Positions 38,406 through 43,884 of a stretch of DNA of 43,884 nucleotides are shown piece by piece; position 1 is the first letter of the stretch, and each line of letters opens with the position of its first letter. The stretch spans positions 1 through 43,884 of the forward strand of contig JABLXM010000010.1 of the NCBI GenBank assembly GCA_013177815.1, read 5' to 3'. The DNA is from Anaerolineae bacterium (GTDB lineage: Bacteria > Chloroflexota > Anaerolineae > Anaerolineales > Anaerolineaceae). Under the pieces are notes generated by a model, which was given only the letters and a program-made list of their open reading frames with translations, searched no databases and was not told where the DNA came from. Made by a program: the position numbers and the translations under genes.

Positions 38406-39776
38406 ATGGATTCTGGCTTCAAGATCGTTGCAGTTGTAGGTGCCGGACCGGCAGGTTTGTTCGCCGCACGTGAACTGGCAAGCCATGATGTCCGGGTGGT
38501 GCTGTTCAACCGGGATATCAAGCCTGGTGGATTGGCGGAGTACGGTATTTATCCAGATAAATATAAAATGAGAGAAGGTCTCCGTAACCAATTTCGCCAG
38601 GTTTTATCGCTGGAGGGTGTGGAATACTTCGGCAACGTTCGGGTGGGTGAGAATGCCGACCTCACATTGGATGATCTGCGCCAACTTGGTTTTCAAGCCA
38701 TTTTGGTGACCACTGGCGCGCAGGGCACACACTGGTTGAATATACCGGGTGAACACCTACTGCGTGCTTACCATGCCAAACAATTGGTCTATCACTATAA
38801 CAAGTTGCCGCCATTTTCAAAAATGGACATTCAATTGGGCAGCAAGGTTGCCATCATTGGCGCCGGCAATGTCATGATAGACCTGGCGCATTATCTGATC
38901 GCCGAGTGTAACGTGCAAGAGATCACTGCCATCGCGCGTCGTGGTCCGGCAGAGGTCAAGTTCGATAAAAAGGAACTGGAATTGGTGGCAGCCAATCTGG
39001 ATTATTCAGATCTGGACTTGCAGATCGAACAGACGGCGCCGCTGATGCGGGCATTGGGGCAGGACCCAGAACAGGCGCGCGAATTTATTCACAGCGCATT
39101 GGAGAAAGCGTCCCCAGCGCCTTCCGATGCCCATTTCAGGATCCGTTTCCTGCTTTCGCCAGTGCGAATTCTGGATGACGGTGCTGGCGGCGTGGGCGGT
39201 CTGGAACTGCAAGTCAACACGCTCGTTGCTTCAGGAGACCAGATCCGGGCGATCGGTACGGACGAACGTCAGATGCTGGCAGTGGATACTGTGCTTTTTG
39301 CGGTTGGCGACCAGGTGGACGAAGAATTCGGTCTGCCGGTCAGTGGCGGCGAGTACATCCGCAACGAGTCTCCCCGCTACCCGGTGGATGGTTTATCTTA
39401 TGAGGTTTGCGACCCAGCACAGCACCGCTCGTTGGAAGGCATCTTTGTTGCCGGTTGGTCACGAAAAAGCAGCACCGGGCTGGTGGGAGTGGCGCGCAAG
39501 GATGGCGTGAACGGAGCAAAAGCCATTCTGCAATATTTGGATGGTCAAAGTGTCCCATTGGATTTCAAGTTGGATGATTTATGTAACCGTATACACAGCG
39601 TTCAACCCTATGCTGTGAGCAAGCAGGACCTGATCCGGCTGGATGTGGTGGAGCAAGCGGAAGCCGCCGCGCGCGGGCTGGTGGAGTTCAAATTTGGGAC
39701 GAATGATGAAATGTTGGCGGCGATGGGCATCCTGGCGGCAGTGACTGCCAACCCGGACAGAAGTTCAAAGGGGTGA
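38406..39776 (+). CDS. Ferredoxin-NADP reductase-like flavoprotein (adrenodoxin reductase/FprA type)
   Basis: A 456-residue enzyme with an FAD fold VVGAGPAGLFAARELASHDVRVVLF at the N-terminus, an NAD(P)-binding fold VAIIGAGNVMIDLAHYLIAE near 155, and IARRGPAEVKFDKKEL, which in FprA-type enzymes contacts the NADP 2'-phosphate. VAGWSRKSSTGLVGVARKDG near the C-terminus matches the GW-x-(R/K)-x-x-TG-(V/L)-(I/V)-G signature of adrenodoxin reductases. It probably exchanges electrons between ferredoxin and NADP(H) in the cytoplasm. It is monocistronic. Glutamate-synthase small subunit is a more distant alternative; the N-terminal iron-sulfur domain of that protein is missing here. Confidence 0.82.
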   Translation: MDSGFKIVAVVGAGPAGLFAARELASHDVRVVLFNRDIKPGGLAEYGIYPDKYKMREGLRNQFRQVLSLEGVEYFGNVRVGENADLTLDDLRQLGFQAILVTTGAQGTHWLNIPGEHLLRAYHAKQLVYHYNKLPPFSKMDIQLGSKVAIIGAGNVMIDLAHYLIAECNVQEITAIARRGPAEVKFDKKELELVAANLDYSDLDLQIEQTAPLMRALGQDPEQAREFIHSALEKASPAPSDAHFRIRFLLSPVRILDDGAGGVGGLELQVNTLVASGDQIRAIGTDERQMLAVDTVLFAVGDQVDEEFGLPVSGGEYIRNESPRYPVDGLSYEVCDPAQHRSLEGIFVAGWSRKSSTGLVGVARKDGVNGAKAILQYLDGQSVPLDFKLDDLCNRIHSVQPYAVSKQDLIRLDVVEQAEAAARGLVEFKFGTNDEMLAAMGILAAVTANPDRSSKG

Positions 39777-39800
39777 TACCAGCGGTATTTCCACAAAACT

Positions 39801-40289
39801 TTATGCGTCGTCGTGCCAGCGGTAGGGAATCATCAAGATAAATCCCAACCCGATCAAAAATTCACCGATCATTACTCCGGTTGCCTGCCAGACGCCGAAG
39901 AATGGAATGCCGGATTCCGGCGGGTGACTGCCAAATCCGAACAGGTCTGCCATGCCGGTGAAGACAGACACCAGGTAGCCGGTGCTCACCAACCGCAGCC
40001 CGATATCCGCAGCGATCGAGATGGGTGTGTTCTTCCACAACCCCATCATACTGAGATAACCACCAATAGTGATCATTGCCAGACCCACCAGGAAGACTGC
40101 CACCTGCACGAAACCGATCACCGGGCTGCGGTCCAATCCGAACATGCCGGGGCGCGCGCCCAGCAGGAAGATCAAGAAGCCGATCAACGAGAACACCAGA
40201 CCGGTGCGGATGCGCCGGCGTGAATATGGTCGTGTGACGGTATTCTCTTCTTTATCGATGCTATTCGGGTGGGGCGCTTGGGTGGTCAT
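39801..40289 (-). CDS. Small integral membrane protein, function unknown
   Basis: A 162-residue protein with a charged N-terminus (RPYSRRRIRT, cytoplasmic by the positive-inside rule) and about four membrane helices near 30-48, 57-80, 92-114 and 132-156. No enzymatic motif is seen. The ATG overlaps the dipeptidase stop by 4 bases, so the two are co-translated, but a functional link is only inferred. Confidence 0.72.
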   Translation of the reverse strand: MTTQAPHPNSIDKEENTVTRPYSRRRIRTGLVFSLIGFLIFLLGARPGMFGLDRSPVIGFVQVAVFLVGLAMITIGGYLSMMGLWKNTPISIAADIGLRLVSTGYLVSVFTGMADLFGFGSHPPESGIPFFGVWQATGVMIGEFLIGLGFILMIPYRWHDDA

Positions 40290-41380
40290 GCGTCAGGCAG
40301 GTTCCTTTCCAGCATTCTCAGCCAGTTAGCGCCCAAAATGTTTTGTGTATCTTCAGGGCTGTACCCTTTTTCCTGCAGCAACCCATCCAGTATCTGCAAG
40401 TCGGAGATGTTGTCCATCTCTGTCGGGATATCTTGCAGTCCGAAGCCGCCGTCGAAATCGGAGCCGATACCGACGTGCAGCGAATCCCCTGCCATCTGGC
40501 ACAGTGTGTCGATGTGGGTTATCAGCAGATCGACCGATGTCAGGCGGCGATCTTCGCCCGCCACCCAGCCAGGGCGTAAAAATTTATTGAATGGGATCAC
40601 GCCGATGATGCCATCGCGACTAAAAAGCTCCTGGATGGTGGCGTTGCTAAGATGGCGTTCCCCGGGTAGGTCCTTTAACAAACTGCGGACATTGGCATGC
40701 GATGCAATGACCGTGCCCTGGTAACGCCCGATCGCTGTCAGCGCAGAGCGTTCATCCATGTGGGCGATATCCAACACATATCCGTGTGATGCCATCACTT
40801 CCAGCAACTGATAGCCTTCTGGGGTGAAATCACGGTGTTCCATGGAGCCGCCGCAAAAGCGCATACCTGCCCAGACCGGACCGATCAGGCGCAACCCGCG
40901 TTCCCAGAACTCCGTCAGATCGTCCATGCTGCGGATGCCTTCAGCGCCTTCCATCGATAAGACGATGCCAACCGGGCGTTCGGTCTTTTCTGCAGCCGGA
41001 GCCAGGTGCGGCGCCATGATTTTCGCCAATTCGCTACGGTTGCGCACCAGTGAAAAAGCATGAGGGTTATCATCCGCCAGCCGCCGGTAGTAATCGAACT
41101 GCTCCAATGCCAGCGGGTAGGCTTCTTGGGGGGTTGCGTAGGTGAAACCAGGCCAGTTGGGGCTTTGGTATTTCTTGGGGGTGAGGTAGATGGTTCCGAT
41201 CACCAGCGCTACCTGCCCACGTTGATACTCCCGCCAGCCGAGTGTGGCGTCGCCGGTATCAGCCGGGATGCTGCTGCCGGCTTCACGACGTCGGGTTTCG
41301 GAGACAGATTGCAGATAATTGCGATTAAATGTCAGGGCACTGTAGGCAATGTCTTCATGAGCATCGATGATGAAAGGCAT
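40286..41380 (-). CDS. Membrane dipeptidase-family peptidase (M19)
   Basis: A 364-residue M19 (renal dipeptidase-like) zinc hydrolase that cleaves dipeptides. Metal-site motifs are DAHEDIAYSAL at the N-terminus (HxD ligands), SMEGAEGIRSMDDL (bridging Glu), LDIAHMDERS and ASHANVRSL (His ligands), and GSDFDGGFG (Asp). No signal peptide is visible, so despite the family name it should be cytoplasmic. It lies downstream of rpsA on the same strand with a 136-base gap. Confidence 0.9.
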   Translation of the reverse strand: MPFIIDAHEDIAYSALTFNRNYLQSVSETRRREAGSSIPADTGDATLGWREYQRGQVALVIGTIYLTPKKYQSPNWPGFTYATPQEAYPLALEQFDYYRRLADDNPHAFSLVRNRSELAKIMAPHLAPAAEKTERPVGIVLSMEGAEGIRSMDDLTEFWERGLRLIGPVWAGMRFCGGSMEHRDFTPEGYQLLEVMASHGYVLDIAHMDERSALTAIGRYQGTVIASHANVRSLLKDLPGERHLSNATIQELFSRDGIIGVIPFNKFLRPGWVAGEDRRLTSVDLLITHIDTLCQMAGDSLHVGIGSDFDGGFGLQDIPTEMDNISDLQILDGLLQEKGYSPEDTQNILGANWLRMLERNLPDA

Positions 41381-41516
41381 ACGATCTCCGTGTAAGACGC
41401 ACTAGATGAACGGGTCAGTATCTGCGGGCATAATGACAGCGCATCAATGTGACCTGCGGCGGGATGTGCTTGCTTTGCCAAGCCAGCATTGGCGCACCGC
41501 AAGACGGAATTCTATC

Positions 41517-42953
41517 TCAGGCTGCCGGTTCTTCCGAAATGGGCGGGGTGGCGGCGTTAGGATCATCTGCGCTTTCAGCAGGTAATTCTTCGCTTGCTGC
41601 CCCAAGTCCAATCTCTGGTTTTGCGTCGGCAGCTTCATCCTCGCCATTGCCTGTCCCGGTTGTTTCTTCATTTAGCGCTTCTACCGGTTTGGTTTCCTCT
41701 GCTTTGCCAGCATCGGCAGTCGTTGCCTCTTTGGCAGCGGATTCCGCCTGTTGTTCCAGCAGGGTTTGCCAATCCATGTCGGCGTACTGCATCGAATCGA
41801 CCCGGCGCACGCTGAGCGCGATGCGGTGGTTTTCTGGCTCGATGCGGATAACGCGCAGGGTGACGTTCTCGCCTTCGTGTAGCGCTTCGCGCGGGTGTTC
41901 GATACGCTTCTCGCTAATCTCGGAGATATGGATCAGTCCTTCCACATCCTCCATGCCTGCCAGGCGGGCAAAAGCGCCAAATTTAGCCAGGCGCGTGATG
42001 GTGGCTTCCACCAATTGACCTACTTTGATGGCTGCCACCCGTTCGTTCCACGGATCATGCTGAAGCTGCCGGATGGAGAGACCGATACGGCGCTTTTCGC
42101 GATCCACCGCAATGATCTTGACTTTGACCTCTTGACCAACCTTGAGAAGTTCACTGGGATGGGTAATGCGGTCCCAGGAAATCTCGGAAAGGTGCACCAG
42201 ACCATCGGCGCCGTTGATGTTGACGAAAGCGCCAAAGTCTGCCAGGCTGGTCACGCGACCAGAACGGACGTCTCCGACGTTCAATTCTTCGATCAGCCGG
42301 TCTTTGACCGATTCGCGCGTTTCAGTAGAGGCGGCGCGCTCCGAAAGGATAAGGCGCCGACGTTCGCGATCTACCTCGATCACCGATACGCTGATTTCAT
42401 CTCCGACCATGCTGGAATAGCGCTGTTCGGGTGAGTCGCCGGTCATGCCGGCGCGGCGCCCCAATGCAATCTGTGATGCGGGAATGAAGCCGCGAATACC
42501 TTTGACCAGGGCGATCAGACCGCCCTTGTTGTAACCAACGATCTTGGTGTGGATGGTTTCCTTGCTTGTCAACAGGGCTTCGACTTCCTGCCAGTTGACC
42601 TCATCGCGGGCACGCGTCAGCGAGAGTACCAATGTGCCACTGGAATCCTCAGGATTGATCACATAGACGGGGACATTCTGACCGACTGCGAGCGCCGCCA
42701 GTTCCTCGGCGGGAATTGATTCATACTCACGACCGCTGATAACGCCCTCGGATTTGGTGCCAACACTGACCAAGATCTGACCAGGCGTGATACTTGCGAT
42801 CATGCCATCGCGAATCTCGCCCTGGCGGGGAAAGTCGATTCCCAGCCCCTCTTTTTCCAGCAGGCTTTCCATGTTGTTGACGGATTCTGTGTTCTCATTA
42901 CTTACATCCTCTTGCTCCGTTCCCTGCTCGAGGGGGGTGTCATTCTGGTCCAT
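41517..42953 (-). CDS. rpsA: 30S ribosomal protein S1-like protein with four S1 domains
   Basis: A 478-residue protein with four S1 RNA-binding domains at about 43-115, 130-205, 222-292 and 308-382. The last two carry the best motifs (GRVTSLADFGAFVNINGADGLVHLSEISWDRI and ATITRLAKFGAFARL, VEGLIHISEIS). The N-terminal 30 residues are acidic, and the last 90 residues form a low-complexity Ala/Glu/Asp-rich tail with no fold. Four domains instead of the six of E. coli S1 is common outside Proteobacteria. It probably helps mRNA binding to the ribosome. GGAG lies 11 bases before the ATG, rather far. Confidence 0.88.
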   Translation of the reverse strand: MDQNDTPLEQGTEQEDVSNENTESVNNMESLLEKEGLGIDFPRQGEIRDGMIASITPGQILVSVGTKSEGVISGREYESIPAEELAALAVGQNVPVYVINPEDSSGTLVLSLTRARDEVNWQEVEALLTSKETIHTKIVGYNKGGLIALVKGIRGFIPASQIALGRRAGMTGDSPEQRYSSMVGDEISVSVIEVDRERRRLILSERAASTETRESVKDRLIEELNVGDVRSGRVTSLADFGAFVNINGADGLVHLSEISWDRITHPSELLKVGQEVKVKIIAVDREKRRIGLSIRQLQHDPWNERVAAIKVGQLVEATITRLAKFGAFARLAGMEDVEGLIHISEISEKRIEHPREALHEGENVTLRVIRIEPENHRIALSVRRVDSMQYADMDWQTLLEQQAESAAKEATTADAGKAEETKPVEALNEETTGTGNGEDEAADAKPEIGLGAASEELPAESADDPNAATPPISEEPAA

Positions 42954-43139
42954 ACGTTTCGATACTCCGGTGGATTAAAGATAAACATGATTATAGCGGT
43001 TAATAGGGATAAAATCAACCCTCACCGTCTCGCCGGAAGGGTCGATATTAAACTCAGATTAATTTCTACCCTAAACAAGCTGTAGGTGTTGTGTTGGGGG
43101 TCTTATCCTGGGGAGGTCAGGTTCAACTCGCGCTGAAGC

Positions 43140-43884
43140 TCAATGCCGCCGGCGTTTTTTCTTCCCGGATGGGTGTGGTTGTGCCTGATTGCCTGGGGCG
43201 CTGGCGGCACCTTGTGCTGACGGCGCAACGCCGGCGGGTTGGGCGCCAGAACTGGTGGGCAGGGCGCCGGTTTGTACCCGGAACAGGTTGCCGATCACGT
43301 CCAGACGAATATTGCCCAGCAGCGTCTTGAAAAGATCGGTGGCGCGGCTCTTGTACTGAACCAGCGGATCACGCTGTCCATAGGCTTCCAGGCCGATTGA
43401 GATGCGCAGTGCTTCCATCTGCGTCAGGTAATCGATCCATTGATTGGAGATCGAACGCACCAGTGTGACTCGGTAAGCTTCATTTTGCAACCGTCGCCCC
43501 AGCACCCGCAAGATGGTCTCACGATCTTGGGTTGGGATTTCCTGAATGGCTTTCGCCTGGATGGACTGGTACTTTTCCGTTCCCAGCACTTCGCTCAACC
43601 AGTGACGGGTGTGACCATCCAATTGTTCCAGCGTCGAGCCAGCCTGCGCCAGGCGCGCCAGTTCCATTTGACCGCGCGCCAGTTCCATCACCTTCAACGC
43701 ATTCTGCAGATGTTCCAAGATGCGCTGTGTGGTTTCTTCTACAGGTTGGTCATGCAGCAAGCCGGCAGCCGCATGAATGAACTGTAACCGCTGGTAGCGC
43801 TGGGTGGCGCGGCGGTGCGTGCGCGGGTCGAAAGCCAGTTTGCTGCCATGCGTCATCAAGCCGAACAATTGGATCAGGTTTGGG
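43140..43884 (-). CDS. secA: Preprotein translocase ATPase SecA, C-terminal part, cut by window edge
   Basis: The frame is open from the right edge to the stop at 43140 and gives about 247 residues of SecA. The helical scaffold/wing region is clear: ISNQWIDYLTQMEALRISIGLEAYGQRDPLVQYKSRATDLFKTLL matches the conserved DxLR..I.LR.YGQ.DPL.EYK pattern. The last 40 residues are Ala/Gln/Pro-rich and end GKKKRRRH, so the C-terminal CxCx8CH zinc site used for SecB and lipid binding in many bacteria is missing. The ATPase motor domains lie outside the window. The 186 bases to rpsA hold no gene I can support. Confidence 0.9.
   Translation of the reverse strand, partial: PNLIQLFGLMTHGSKLAFDPRTHRRATQRYQRLQFIHAAAGLLHDQPVEETTQRILEHLQNALKVMELARGQMELARLAQAGSTLEQLDGHTRHWLSEVLGTEKYQSIQAKAIQEIPTQDRETILRVLGRRLQNEAYRVTLVRSISNQWIDYLTQMEALRISIGLEAYGQRDPLVQYKSRATDLFKTLLGNIRLDVIGNLFRVQTGALPTSSGAQPAGVAPSAQGAASAPGNQAQPHPSGKKKRRRH

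Noticed and set aside
41444-41671. Minus-strand frame of 75 residues at the end of rpsA
   Set aside because: It overlaps the rpsA tail in another frame and is the by-product of the Ala/Glu-rich repeat coding.

Overview
The window looks like a chromosomal segment from a Chloroflexota bacterium, most likely class Anaerolineae. This is an inference from a four-domain S1 protein, a SecA without the C-terminal zinc motif, a beta-helix surface-protein relic, a PriA/SurE/YchF/GlpX housekeeping set and a GC-rich background. I could not run a database search. Coding density is high, with many short operons overlapping by 4 to 11 bases. No CRISPR array or rRNA is visible. Two tRNAs (Leu-CAA and Arg-GCG) are present, each with a clear promoter and terminator.

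Layout. 1-3.6 kb: leaderless-looking memo, CNNM/HlyC-type transporter and priA (cut by the left edge), plus a small zinc-ribbon gene. 3.7-6.0 kb: uridine phosphorylase and a tryptophanase. 6.1-13.3 kb: a visibly more A+T-rich accessory block. It opens with the decayed 3' end of an IS30-family transposase, followed by fdhD, a CrtI-like FAD oxidoreductase, a tungsten/molybdopterin aldehyde oxidoreductase (AOR) and a four-cluster ferredoxin in one leftward operon, and a divergent PucR-type regulator. The 436-base divergent region holds promoters, several dyads and a terminator-like hairpin with a possible alternative pairing, so it may be a regulated leader RNA. 13.6-16.6 kb: inositol-phosphatase family gene, tRNA-Leu, ychF, surE.

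16.8-21.6 kb: a three-gene electron-transfer locus. It encodes a ten-heme lipoprotein built of two five-heme halves with calcium-loop-like motifs, a nine-heme membrane-anchored cytochrome, and a cytochrome b fused to a mono-heme cytochrome c. Together these could carry electrons between the quinone pool and the cell surface. This locus and the AOR leader are the best candidates for something undescribed.

21.7-29.0 kb: tRNA-Arg with a partial duplicate of its 3' part, a DUF2804 gene, an orphan and degenerate ABC ATPase with a GbsR/MarR-like regulator, a frameshifted beta-helix relic, glutamate dehydrogenase, a methyltetrahydrofolate-methyltransferase-like protein and a SIMPL-domain lipoprotein. 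29.1-32.2 kb: frr-uppS-cdsA-glpX operon. 32.5-33.6 kb: an FtsK-like protein without a Walker A lysine and a small partner. 33.6-38.2 kb: a tightly overlapping operon of an active/inactive M16 peptidase pair, acpS, a metallophosphoesterase and a ParB-like protein. 38.4-43.9 kb: ferredoxin-NADP reductase-like enzyme, a membrane protein with a dipeptidase, ribosomal protein S1, and the C-terminal end of SecA.

Metabolically, tryptophanase, glutamate dehydrogenase, dipeptidase, AOR, ferredoxin and ferredoxin-NADP reductase-like genes fit an anaerobe that ferments amino acids or peptides and handles low-potential electrons. The heme locus offers a possible outlet for quinol electrons.
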